The notes beneath the pieces are model-generated. The model saw only the letters and a program-made list of their open reading frames with translations. It ran no database searches and was not told the DNA's origin. Made by a program: the position numbers and the translations under genes. This document shows, in pieces, positions 24,688-36,926 of a stretch of DNA of 64,000 nt (positions are counted from its first letter, which is position 1; each line of letters starts with the position of its first letter). The DNA is from Nomia melanderi (lineage: Eukaryota > Arthropoda > Insecta > Hymenoptera > Halictidae), in assembly GCF_051020985.1 (NCBI RefSeq), contig NW_027475130.1:11736001-11800000 (forward strand), given 5' to 3'.

Positions 24688-24857
24688 CCCGAGATATCAC
24701 CAGATATATATTGGATTTTTCCCTGACACTGAGTGTCCGACCCCATGAGACGGTGGTTTTCTCGGCCCCTTGTGGTCCGAGGTCGTTCCCGCTGCACAGA
24801 ATCATGCGCCAGGGTTTCCTGCAGACAATGCACTTTGATTTATTGCGCTATCTCTAA

Positions 24858-25032
24858 TAGCACCCGAGATATCATCAGATACATCCTGGGTATTTACATG
24901 ACCTTGGGTGTCCGGCGCCATGTGTCGGTGGTTTTCTCGGCCCCTGGTGGTCCGAGGTCGTTCCCGCTGCACAGCTTCATGCGTCTGGGCTTCCTGCAGA
25001 CAATGCACTTTGATTTATTGCGCTGTCTGTAA
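24858..25032 (+). repeat. Hybrid monomer (left end of segment D only)
   Basis: Carries the segment D state at positions 39, 41, 47 and 50 ('tacatgaccttgggt') but the consensus state from 54 on ('gtccggcgccatg'). It also has 'gatatcatcagatacatcc' and 'gcgtctgggcttcc'. The eight members start at 24858, 28532, 30805, 35003, 37102, 39899, 42872 and 45668, all in domain IV. The switch between the two types lies between positions 50 and 54. Confidence 0.9.
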
Positions 25033-26966
25033 TAGCACCCGAGATATCACCAGATATATATTGGATTTTTCACTGACCCTGAGAGTCCTTCCCCATGAGA
25101 CGGTGGTTTTCTCGGCCCCTGGTGTTCCGAGGTCGTTCCGCTGCACAGCTTCATGCGCCAGGGCCTCTTACAGACAAGGCACTTTGATTTATTGCGCTAT
25201 CTCAAATAGCAACCGAGATATCACCAGATATATATTGGATTTTCCCCTGACCCTGAGTGTCCGGCCCCATGAGACTGTGGTTTTCTCGGCCCCTGGTGGT
25301 CCGAGGTCGTTCCCGTTGCAGAGATACATGCGCCAGGGCCTCCTACAGACAATGCACTTTGATTTCTTGCGCTATCTGTAATAGCACCCGAGATATCACC
25401 AGATATATATTGGATTTTCCCCTGACCGTGAGTGTCCGGCCCCATGAGACTGTGGTTTTCTCGGCCCCTGGTCGTCCGAGGTCGTTCCCGCTGCACAGAT
25501 TCATGCGCCAGGGCCTCCTACAGACAATGCACTTTGATTTATTGCGCTGTCTGTAATAGCACCCGAGATATCAGCAGATATATATTGGATTTTACCCTGA
25601 CCCTGAGTGTCCGGCCCCATGAGACTGTGGTTTTTTCGGCCCCTGGTGGTCCGAGGTCGTTCCCGCTGCACTGATTCATGCGCCAGGGCCTCCTACAGAC
25701 AATGCACTTTGATTTATTGCGCTATCTGTAATAGCACCCGAGATATCACCAGATATATATTGGATTTTCCCCTGACCCTGAGTGTCCGGCCCCATGAGAC
25801 TGTGGTTTTCTCGGCCCCTGCTGGTCCGAGGTCGCTCCCGCTGCACAGATTCATACGCCAGGGCCTCCTACAGACAATGCACTTTGATTTATTGCGCTAT
25901 CTGTAATAGCACCCGAGATATCAGCAGATATATATTGGATTTTTCACTGACCCTGAGAGTCCGGCCCCATGAGACGGTGGTTTTCTCGGCCCCTGGTGGT
26001 CCGAGGTCGTTGCCGCTGCAGAGATTCATGCGCCAGGACCTCCTGCAGATAATTCACTTTGGTTTGATGCGCTATCTCTAACAGCGCCCCAGATATCACC
26101 AGATATATATTGGATTTTCCCCTGACCCTGACAGTCCGGCCGCATGCGACGCTGATTTTCTCGGCCCCTGGAGGTCCGACGTCGTTTCCGCTGCACAGAA
26201 TCATGCGCCAGGGCTTCCTGCAGACAATGCACTTTGATTTATTGCGCTATCTCTAATAGCACCCGAGATATCAGCAGATATATATTGGATTTTTCCCTGA
26301 CCCTGCAAGTCCGGCCCCATGAGACGGTGGTTTTCTCGGCCCCTGGCGGTCCGAGGTCGTTCCCGCTGCACAGATTCATGGGCCAGGGCCTCCTGCAGAT
26401 AATTCACTTTGGTTTATTGCGCTATCTGTAATAGCACCCGAGATATCACCAGATATATATTGGATTTTACCCTGACCCTGAGTGTCCGGCCCCATGAGAC
26501 TGTGGTTTTTTCGGCCCCTGGTGGTCCGAGGTCGTTCCCACTGCACAGATTCATGCGCCAGGGCCTCCTACAGACAATGCACTTTGATTTCTTGCGCTAT
26601 CTGTAATAGCACCCGAGATATCACCAGATATATATTGGATTTTCCCCTGACCGTGAGTGTCCGGCCCCATGAGACTGTGGTTTTCTCGGCCCCTGCTGGT
26701 CCGAGGTCGTTCCCGCTGCACATATTCATGCGCCAGGGCCTCCTACAGACAATGCACTTTGATTTATTGCGCTGTCTGTAATAGCACCCGAGATATCACC
26801 GGATATATATTGGATTTTTCCCACACCCTGAGTGTCCGGCCCCATGAGACGGTGGTTGTCTCGGCCCCTGGTGGTCCGAGGTCGTTCCCGCTGCACAGGT
26901 TCATGCGCCAGTGTCTCCTACAGACAACGCACTTTGATTTATTGCGCTATCTGTAATAGCACCCGA

Positions 26967-26985
26967 GATATCACCAGATATATAT
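26967..26985. other. EcoRV site and AT tract in the monomer
   Basis: GATATC (monomer 11-16) followed by an ATATATAT tract (22-29) in the AT-rich third. The GATATC site is kept in most monomers of all five domains; changed versions include 'gatgtc' (3361), 'gatacc' and 'gatatg' (48476). An EcoRV digest should give a 175-bp ladder. The AT-rich third between GC-rich blocks suits a regular nucleosome spacing, which is inference. Confidence 0.7.
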
Positions 26986-27034
26986 TGGATTTTTCACTGA
27001 CCCTGAGTGTCCGGCCCCATGAGGCGGTCGTTTT

Positions 27035-27055
27035 CTCGGCCCCTGGTGGTCCGAG
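27035..27055. other. Short dyad in the monomer (possible hairpin)
   Basis: In monomer coordinates 79-99, CTCGG and CCGAG form a perfect 5-bp inverted repeat around 11 bases. Inside it, after one C/T mismatch, two more C-G pairs close around a 5-base loop, so seven of eight positions pair. The dyad is present in most monomers; class 7 monomers lose one base of it. Short dyads have been proposed to matter at centromeres that lack CENP-B boxes. That function is not shown here. Confidence 0.6.
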
Positions 27056-27762
27056 GTCGTTCCCGCTGCACAGATTCATGCGCCAGGGCCTCCTACAGAC
27101 AATGCACTTTGATTTATTGCGCTATCTGTAATAGCACCCGAGATATCACCAGATATATATTGGATTTTACCCTGACCCTGAGTGTCCGGCCCCATGAGAC
27201 TGTGGTTTTTTCGGCCCCTGGTGGTCCGAGGTCGTTCCCGCTGCACAGATTCATGCGCCAGGGCCTCCTACAGACAATGCACTTTGATTTATTGCGCTAT
27301 CTGTAATAGCACCCGAGATATCACCAGATCTATATTGAATTTTCCCCTGACCCTGAGTGTCCGGCCCCATGAGACGGTGGTTTTCTCGGCCCCTGGTGTT
27401 CCGAGGTCGTTCCCGCTGCACAGATTCATGCGCCAGGGCCTCCTACAGAGAATGAACTTTGATTTATTGCGCTATCTGTAATAGCACCCGAGATATCAGC
27501 AGATATATATTGGATTTTTCACTGACCCTGAGTGTCCGGCCCCATGAGACTGTGGTTTTTTCGGCCCCTGGTGGTCCGAGGTCGTTCCCGCCGCACAGAT
27601 TCATGCGCCAGGGCCTCCTACAGACAATGCACTTTGATTTATTGCGCTATCTGTAATAGCACCCGAGATATCACCAGATATATATTGGATTTTCCCCTGA
27701 CCCTGAGTGTCCGGCCCCATGAGACTGTGGTTTTCTCGGCCCCTGCTGGTCCGAGGTCGTTC

Positions 27763-30035
27763 CCGCTGCACAGAATCATGCGCCAGGGCCTCCTACAGAC
27801 AATGCACTTTGATTTATTGCGCTATCTGCAATAGCACCCGAGATATCACCAGATCTATATTGGATTTTCCCCTGACCCTGAGTGTCCGCACCCATGAGAC
27901 GGTGGTTTTCTCGGCCCCTGGTGTTCCGAGGTCGTTCCCGCTGCACAGATTCATGCGCCAGGGCATCCTACAGACAATGAACTTTGATTTATTGCGCTAT
28001 CTGTAATAGCACCCGAGATATCAGCAGATATATATTGGATTTTTCACTGACCCTGAGTGTCCGGCCCCATGAGACGGTCGTTCTCTCGGCCCCTGGTGGT
28101 CCGAGGTCGTTCCCGCTGCACAGATTCATGCGCCAGGGCCTCCTGCAGATAATTCACTTTGGTTTATTGCGCTATCTCTAATAGCACCCGAGATATCAGC
28201 AGATATATATTGGATTTTTCACTGACCCTGAGTGACCGGCCCCATGAGACGGTAGTTTTCTCGGCCCCTGGTGGTCCGAGGTCGTTCCCGCTGCACAGAT
28301 TCATGCGCCAGGGCCTCCTGCAGATAATTCACTTTGGTTTATTATGCTATCTCTAATAGCACCCGAGATATCACCAGATATATATTGGATTTTTCCCTGA
28401 CACTGAGTGTCCGACCCCATGAGACGGTGGTTTTCTCGGCCCCTGGTGGTCCGAGGTCGTTCCCGCTGCACAGAATCATGCGCCAGGGTTTCCTGCAGAC
28501 AATGCACTTTGATTTATTGCGCTATCTCTAATAGCACCCGAGATATCATCAGATACATCCTGGGTATTTACATGACCTTGGGTGTCCGGCGCCATGTGTC
28601 GGTGGTTTTCTCGGCCCCTGGTGGTCCGAGGTCGTTCCCGCTGCACAGCTTCATGCGTCTGGGCTTCCTGCAGACAATGCACTTTGATTTATTGCGCTAT
28701 CTCTAATAGCACCCGAGATATCACCAGATATATATTGGATTTTCCCCTGACCCTGAGTGTCTGGCCCCATGAGACGGTGGCTTTCTCGGCCCCTGGTGTT
28801 CCGAGGTCGTTCCCGCTGCACAGATGCATGCGCCAGGGTCTCCTGCAGATAATTCACTTTGGTTTATTGCGCTCTCTCTAATAGCACCCGAGATATCACC
28901 AGATATATATTGGATTTTTCCCTGACCCTGAGAGTCCGGCCCCATGAGACGGTGGTTTTCTCGGCCCCTGGTGGTCCGAGGTCGTTGCCGCTGCAGAGAT
29001 TCATGCGCCAGGACCTCCTGCAGATAATTCACTTTGGTTTGATGCGCTATCTCTAACAGCACCCCAGATATCACCAGATATATATTGGATTTTCCCCTGA
29101 CCCTGACAGTCCGGCCGCATGAGACGCTGATTTTCTCGGCCCCTGGAGGTCCGAGGTCGTTTCCGCTGCACAGAATCATGCGCCAGGGCTTCCTGCAGAC
29201 AATGCACTTTGATTTATTGCGCTATCTCTAATAGCACCCGAGATATCACCAGATGTATATTGGATTTTTCCCCGACCGTGAGTGTCCGGCCCCATGAGAC
29301 GGTGGTTTTCTCGGCCCCTGGTGGTCCGAGGTCGTTGCCGCTGGACAGATTCATGCGCCAAGGCCTCCTACAGACAATGCACGTTGATTTATTGCACTAT
29401 CTCTAATAGCACCCGAGATATCACCAGATATATATAGGATTTTTCCCTGACCCTGAGAGTCCGGCCCCATAAGACGGTGGTTTTCTCGGCCCCTGGTGGT
29501 CCGAGGTCGTTGCCGCTGCACAGATTCATGGGCCAGGGCCTCCTGCAGACAATTCACTTTGGTTTATTGTGCTATCTCTAATAGCACCCGACATATCACC
29601 AGCTATATATTGGACTTTATCCGACCCTGAGTGTCCGGCCCCATGAGATGGTGGTTTTCTCGGCCCCTGGTGATCCGAGGACGTACCCGCTACACAGATT
29701 CATGCGCCAGGGCCTCCTACAGACAATTCTCTTTGATTTATTGCGCTATCTGTAATAGCACCCGAGATATCACCGGATATATATTGGATTTCTCCCAGAC
29801 CCTGAGTGTCCGGCCCCATGAGACGGTGGTTGTCTCGGCCCCTGGTGGTCCGAGGTCGTTCCCGCTGCACAGATTCATGCGCCAGGGCGTCCTACAGACA
29901 ACGCACTTTGATTTATTGCGCTATCTGTAATAGCACCCGAGATATCACCAGATATATATTGGATTTTTCACTGACCCTGAGAGTCCTGCCCCATGAGACG
30001 GTGGTTTTCTCGGCCCCTGGTGTTCCGAGGTCTTT
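27763..30035 (+). repeat. 13-mer HOR, copy 1 (2273 bp)
   Basis: A unit of 13 monomers with two one-base deletions, repeated at 2273 bp. It includes the hybrid monomer at 28532, a 'ctctctaatag' monomer end near 28880, 'gccaggacctcc' near 29010 and the class 4 monomer at 29582. Confidence 0.93.
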
Positions 30036-31921
30036 CCGCTGCACAGAATCATGCGCCAGGGCCTCCTACAGACAATGCACTTTGATTTATTGCGCTATCT
30101 GCAATAGCACCCGAGATATCACCAGATCTATATTGGATTTTCCCCTGACCCTGAGTGTCCGCACCCATGAGACGGTGGTTTTCTCGGCCCCTGGTGTTCC
30201 GAGGTCGTTCCCGCTGCACAGATTCATGCGCCAGGGCATCCTACAGACAATGAACTTTGATTTATTGCGCTATCTGTAATAGCACCCGAGATATCAGCAG
30301 ATATATATTGGATTTTTCACTGACCCTGAGTGTCCGGCCCCATGAGACGGTCGTTCTCTCGGCCCCTGGTGGTCCGAGGTCGTTCCCGCTGCACAGATTC
30401 ATGCGCCAGGGCCTCCTGCAGATAATTCACTTTGGTTTATTGCGCTATCTCTAATAGCACCCGAGATATCAGCAGATATATATTGGATTTTTCACTGACC
30501 CTGAGTGACCGGCCCCATGAGACGGTAGTTTTCTCGGCCCCTGGTGGTCCGAGGTCGTTCCCGCTGCACAGATTCATGCGCCAGGGCCTCCTGCAGATAA
30601 TTCACTTTGGTTTATTATGCTATCTCTAATAGCACCCGAGATATCACCAGATATATATTGGATTTTTCCCTGACACTGAGTGTCCGACCCCATGAGACGG
30701 TGGTTTTCTCGGCCCCTGGTGGTCCGAGGTCGTTCCCGCTGCACAGAATCATGCGCCAGGGTTTCCTGCAGACAATGCACTTTGATTTATTGCGCTATCT
30801 CTAATAGCACCCGAGATATCATCAGATACATCCTGGGTATTTACATGACCTTGGGTGTCCGGCGCCATGTGTCGGTGGTTTTCTCGGCCCCTGGTGGTCC
30901 GAGGTCGTTCCCGCTGCACAGCTTCATGCGTCTGGGCTTCCTGCAGACAATGCACTTTGATTTATTGCGCTATCTCTAATAGCACCCGAGATATCACCAG
31001 ATATATATTGGATTTTCCCCTGACCCTGAGTGTCTGGCCCCATGAGACGGTGGCTTTCTCGGCCCCTGGTGTTCCGAGGTCGTTCCCGCTGCACAGATGC
31101 ATGCGCCAGGGTCTCCTGCAGATAATTCACTTTGGTTTATTGCGCTCTCTCTAATAGCACCCGAGATATCACCAGATATATATTGGATTTTTCCCTGACC
31201 CTGAGAGTCCGGCCCCATGAGACGGTGGTTTTCTCGGCCCCTGGTGGTCCGAGGTCGTTGCCGCTGCAGAGATTCATGCGCCAGGACCTCCTGCAGATAA
31301 TTCACTTTGGTTTGATGCGCTATCTCTAACAGCACCCCAGATATCACCAGATATATATTGGATTTTCCCCTGACCCTGACAGTCCGGCCGCATGAGACGC
31401 TGATTTTCTCGGCCCCTGGAGGTCCGAGGTCGCTTCCGCTGCACAGAATCATGCGCCAGGGCTTCCTGCAGACAATGCACTTTGATTTATTGCGCTATCT
31501 CTAATAGCACCCGAGATATCACCAGATGTATATTGGATTTTTCCCCGACCGTGAGTGTCCGGCCCCATGAGACGGTGGTTTTCTCGGCCCCTGGTGGTCC
31601 GAGGTCGTTGCCGCTGGACAGATTCATGCGCCAAGGCCTCCTACAGACAATGCACGTTGATTTATTGCACTATCTCTAATAGCACCCGAGATATCACCAG
31701 ATATATATAGGATTTTTCCCTGACCCTGAGAGTCCGGCCCCATAAGACGGTGGTTTTCTCGGCCCCTGGTGGTCCGAGGTCGTTGCCGCTGCACAGATTC
31801 ATGGGCCAGGGCCTCCTGCAGACAATTCACTTTGGTTTATTGTGCTATCTCTAATAGCACCCGACATATCACCAGCTATATATTGGACTTTATCCGACCC
31901 TGAGTGTCCGGCCCCATGAGA
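30036..31921 (+). repeat. 13-mer HOR, copy 2 (1886 bp matched)
   Basis: Matches 27763-29648 at a constant 2273-bp offset with very few changes (one is 'gtcgcttccgc' for 'gtcgtttccgc' near 31433). At 31921, inside the class 4 monomer, the sequence jumps forward to the equivalent of 29824, so one monomer was lost relative to copy 1. Confidence 0.93.
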
Positions 31922-32377
31922 CGGTGGTTGTCTCGGCCCCTGGTGGTCCGAGGTCGTTCCCGCTGCACAGATTCATGCGCCAGGGCCTCCTACAGACAAC
32001 GCACTTTGATTTATTGCGCTATCTGTAATAGCACCCGAGATATCACCAGATATATATTGGATTTTTCACTGACCCTGAGAGTCCTACCCCATGAGACGGT
32101 GGTTTTCTCGGCCCCTGGTGTTCCGAGGTCTTTCCGCTGCACAGCTTCATGCGCCAGGGCCTCCTACAGACAAGGCACTTTGATTTATTGCGCTATCTCA
32201 AATAGCACCCGAGATATCACCAGATATATATTGGATTTTCCCCTGACCCTGAGTGTCCGGCCCCATGAGACTGTGGTTTTCTCGGCCCCTGGTGGTCCGA
32301 GGTCGTTCCCGTTGCAGAGATTCATGCGCCATGGCCTCCTACAGACAACGCACTTTGATTTCTTGCGCTATCTGTAA

Positions 32378-35300
32378 TAGCACCCGAGATATCAGCAGAT
32401 ATATATTGGATTTTACCCTGACCCTGAGTGTCCGGCCCCATGAGACTGTGGTTTTTTCGGCCCCTGGTGGTCCGAGGTCGTTCCCGCTGCACTGATTCAT
32501 GCGCCAGGGCCTCCTACAGACAATGCACTTTGATTTATTGCGCTATCTGTAATAGCACCCGAGATATCACCAGATATATATTGGATTTTCCCCTGACCCT
32601 GAGTGTCCGGCCCCATGAGACTGTGGTTTTCTCGGCCCCTGCTGGTCCGAGGTCGCTCCCGCTGCACAGATTCATACGCCAGGGCCTCCTACAGACAATG
32701 CACTTTGATTTATTGCGCTATCTGTAATAGCACCCGAGATATCAGCAGATATATATTGGATTTTTCACTGACCCTGAGAGTCCGGCCCCATGAGACGGTG
32801 GTTTTCTCGGCCCCTGGTGGTCCGAGGTCGTTGCCGCTGCAGAGATTCATGCGCCAGGACCTCCTGCAGATAATTCACTTTGGTTTGATGCGCTATCTCT
32901 AACAGCACCCCAGATATCACCAGATATATATTGGATTTTCCCCTGACCCTGACAGTCCGGCCGCATGAGACGCTGATTTTCTCGGCCCCTGGAGGTCCGA
33001 CGTCGTTTCCGCTGCACAGAATCATGCGCCAGGGCTTCCTGCAGACAATGCACTTTGATTTATTGCGCTATCTCTAATAGCACCCGAGATATCAGCAGAT
33101 ATATATTGGATTTTTCCCTGACCCTGCAAGTCCGGCCCCATGAGACGGTGGTTTTCTCGGCCCCTGGCGGTCCGAGGTCGTTCCCGCTGCACAGATTCAT
33201 GCGCCAGGGCCTCCTGCAGATAATTCACTTTGGTTTATTGCGCTATCTGTAATAGCACCCGAGATATCACCAGATATATATTGGATTTTACCCTGACCCT
33301 GAGTGTCCGGCCCCATGAGACTGTGGTTTTTTCGGCCCCTGGTGGTCCGAGGTCGTTCCCACTGCACAGATTCATGCGCCAGGGCCTCCTACAGACAATG
33401 CACTTTGATTTCTTGCGCTATCTGTAATAGCACCCGAGATATCACCAGATATATATTGGATTTTCCCCTGACCGTGAGTGTCCGGCCCCATGAGACTGTG
33501 GTTTTCTCGGCCCCTGCTGGTCCGAGGTCGTTCCCGCTGCACATATTCATGCGCCAGGGCCTCCTACAGACAATGCACTTTGATTTATTGCGCTGTCTGT
33601 AATAGCACCCGAGATATCACCGGATATATATTGGATTTTTCCCACACCCTGAGTGTCCGGCCCCATGAGACGGTGGTTGTCTCGGACCCTGGTGGTCCGA
33701 GGTCGTTCCCGCTGCACAGGTTCATGCGCCAGTGTCTCCTACAGACAACGCACTTTGATTTATTGCGCTATCTGTAATAGCACCCGAGATATCACCAGAT
33801 ATATATTGGATTTTTCACTGACCCTGAGTGTCCGGCCCCATGAGGCGGTCGTTTTCTCGGCCCCTGGTGGTCCGAGGTCGTTCCCGCTGCACAGATTCAT
33901 GCGCCAGGGCCTCCTACAGACAATGCACTTTGATTTATTGCGCTATCTGTAATAGCACCCGAGATATCACCAGATATATATTGGATTTTACCCTGACCCT
34001 GAGTGTCCGGCCCCATGAGACTGTGGTTTTTTCGGCCCCTGGTGGTCCGAGGTCGTTCCCGCTGCACAGATTCATGCGCCAGGGCCTCCTACAGACAATG
34101 CACTTTGATTTATTGCGCTATCTGTAATAGCACCCGAGATATCACCAGATCTATATTGAATTTTCCCCTGACCCTGAGTGTCCGGCCCCATGAGACGGTG
34201 GTTTTCTCGGCCCCTGGTGTTCCGAGGTCGTTCCCGCTGCACAGAATCATGCGCCAGCGCCTCCTACAGACAATGCACTTTGATTTATTGCGCTATCTGT
34301 AATAGCACCCGAGATATCACCAGATCTATATTGGATTTTCCCCTGACCCTGAGTGTCCGGACCCATGAGACGGTGGTTTTCTCGGCCCCTGGTGTTCCGA
34401 GGTCGTTCCCGCTGCACAGATTCATGCGCCAGGGCATCCTACAGACAATGAACTTTGATTTATTGCGCTATCTGTAATAGCACCCGAGATATCAGCAGAT
34501 ATATATTGGATTTTTCACTGACCCTGAGTGTCCGGCCCCATGAGACGGTCGTTCTCTCGGCCCCTGGTGGTCCGAGGTCGTTCCCGCTGCACAGATTCAT
34601 GCGCCAGGGCCTCCTGCAGATAATTCACTTTGGTTTATTGCGCTATCTCTAATAGCACCCGAGATATCAGCAGATATATATTGGATTTTTCACTGACCCT
34701 GAGTGACCGGCCCCATGAGACGGTAGTTTTCTCGGCCCCTGGTGGTCCGAGGTCGTTCCCGCTGCACAGATTCATGCGCCAGGGCCTCCTGCAGATAATT
34801 CACTTTGGTTTATTATGCTATCTCTAATAGCACCCGAGATATCACCAGATATATATTGGATTTTTCCCTGACACTGAGTGTCCGACCCCATGAGACGGTG
34901 GTTTTCTCGGCCCCTGGTGGTCCGAGGTCGTTCCCGCTGCACAGAATCATGCGCCAGGGTTTCCTGCAGACAATGCACTTTGATTTATTGCGCTATCTCT
35001 AATAGCACCCGAGATATCATCAGATACATCCTGGGTATTTACATGACCTTGGGTGTCCGGCGCCATGTGTCGGTGGTTTTCTCGGCCCCTGGTGGTCCGA
35101 GGTCGTTCCCGCTGCACAGCTTCATGCGTCTGGGCTTCCTGCAGACAATGCACTTTGATTTATTGCGCTATCTCTAATAGCACCCGAGATATCACCAGAT
35201 ATATATTGGATTTTCCCCTGACCCTGAGTGTCTGGCCCCATGAGACGGTGGCTTTCTCGGCCCCTGGTGTTCCGAGGTCGTTCCCGCTGCACAGATGCAT

Positions 35301-35632
35301 GCGCCAGGGTCTCCTGCAGATAATTCACTTTGGTTTATTGCGCTCTCTCTAATAGCACCCGAGATATCACCAGATATATATTGGATTTTTCCCTGACCCT
35401 GAGAGTCCGGCCCCATGAGACGGTGGTTTTCTCGGCCCCTGGTGGTCCGAGGTCGTTGCCGCTGCAGAGATTCATGCGCCAGGACCTCCTGCAGATAAAT
35501 CACTTTGGTTTGATGCGCTATCTCTAACAGCACCCCAGATATCACCAGATATATATTGGATTTTCCCCTGACCCTGACAGTCCGGCCGCATGAGACGCTG
35601 ATTTTCTCGGCCCCTGGAGGTCCGAGGTCGTT
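32378..35632 (+). repeat. 3.3-kb block, copy 2
   Basis: Second copy of the block at 25557-29161, shorter by exactly two monomers. The join lies in the monomer at 34128, whose left part follows 27307 and right part ('cagaatcatgcgcc') follows 27657. The exchange lies between monomer positions of about 94 and 118. Confidence 0.92.
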
Positions 35633-35702
35633 CCCGTTGCAGAGATTCATGCGCCAGGGCCTCCTACAGACAACGCACTTTGATTTCTTGCGCTATCTGT
35701 AA

Positions 35703-36855
35703 TAGCACCCGAGATATCACCAGATATATATTGGATTTTCCCCTGACCGTGAGTGTCCGGCCCCATGAGACTGTGGTTTTCTCGGCCCCTGGTCGTCCGA
35801 GGTCGTTCCCGCTGCACAGATTCATGCGCCAGGGCCTCCTACAGACAATGCACTTTGATTTATTGCGCTATCTGTAATAGCACCCGAGATATCACCAGAT
35901 ATATATTGGATTTTCCCCTGACCGTGAGTGTCCGGCCCCATGAGACTGTGGTTTTCTCGGCCCCTGGTCGTCCGAGGTCGTTCCCGCTGCACAGATTCAT
36001 GCTCCAGGGCCACCTACAGACAATGCACTTTGATTTATTGCGCTATCTGTAATAGCACCCGAGATATCACCGGATATATATTGGATTTTTCCCACACCCT
36101 GAGTGTCCGGCCCCATGAGACGGTGGTTGTCTCGGCCCCTGGTGGTCCGAGGTCGTTCCCGCTGCACAGGTTCATGCGCCAGGGTCTCCTACAGACAACG
36201 CACTTTGATTTATTGCGCTATCTGTAATAGCACCCGAGATATCACCAGATATATATTGGATTTTTCACTGACCCTGAGTGTCCGGCCCCATGGGGCGGTC
36301 GTTTTCTCGGCCCCTGGTGGTCCGAGGTCGTTCCCGCTGCACAGATTCATGCGCCAGGGCCTCCTACAGACAATGCACTTTGATTTATTGCGCTATCTGT
36401 AATAGCAGCCGAGATATCACCAGATATATATTGGATTTTACCCTGACCCTGAGTGTCCGGCCCCATGAGACTGTGGTTTTTTCGGCCCCTGGTGGTCCGA
36501 GGTCGTTCCCGCTGCACAGATTCATGCGCCAGGGCCTCCTACAGACAATGAACTTTGATTTATTGCGCCATCTGTAATAGCACCCGAGATATCAGCAGAT
36601 ATATATTGGATTTTTCACTGACCCTGAGTGTCCGGCCCCATGAGACGGTCGTTTTCTCGGCCCCTGGTGGTCCCAGGTCGTTCCCGCTGCACAGATTCAT
36701 GCGCCAGGGCCTCCTGCAGATAATTCACTTTGGTTTATCGAGCTATCTCTAATAGCACCCGAGATATCACCGGGTATATATTGGATTCTTCCATGACCCC
36801 GAGTGTCCGGCCCATTAGACGGTGGTTTTCTCGGCCCCCGGTGGTCCGAGGTCGT
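35703..36855 (+). repeat. Third copy of part of the 22-mer
   Basis: Matches 23459-24611 at an offset of 12244 bp, and 19612-20764 in copy 1, including the class 6 monomer ('cggcccattagacgg') at 36753. It differs at 'atgctccagggccacc' near 36000 and stops matching at 36856. Confidence 0.9.
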
Positions 36856-36926
36856 ACCCGCTGCACAGGTTCATGCGCCAGGGCCCCCTGCAGATAATGC
36901 ACTTTGATTTATTGCGCTATCTGTAA

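Larger units (their letters stand above)
26957..27131 (+). repeat. Representative monomer, 3'-type A
   Basis: This monomer lies within a few substitutions of the consensus I built by eye. In monomer coordinates it has an EcoRV site at 11-16, an ATATATAT tract at 22-29, a GC-rich block at 41-140 containing a short dyad at 79-99, and the double stop 'taatag' across the monomer junction. Its 3' end is type A: a139, c144, g148, a156 and g172 ('ctacagacaatgcac', then 'ctgtaa'). The consensus has 92 G+C in 175 positions. Confidence 0.95.
25557..29161 (+). repeat. 3.6-kb block, copy 1
   Basis: This block recurs at 32378-35632. From 25557 to 27424 the offset is 6821 bp; from about 27775 to 29161 it is 6471 bp. 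The 350-bp change means two monomers present here are absent from the second copy. Shared tags include 'gctgcactgattc', 'gtggttttttcgg' and 'ctgtctgtaatag'. Confidence 0.92.

Noticed and set aside
27035..27075. CENP-B box (core nTTCGnnnnAnnCGGGn)
   Set aside because: The 'tcgttcccgc' region gives CGGG on the minus strand, but the required TTCG and A are not at the right spacing. Segment D ('ttccgaat') does not fit either.
28721..29179. Minus-strand frames of 152 codons (also 30994, 35192 and 37291)
   Set aside because: Same cause: loss of a stop within satellite monomers. No protein family resemblance, and the frame is one of many overlapping ones on both strands.
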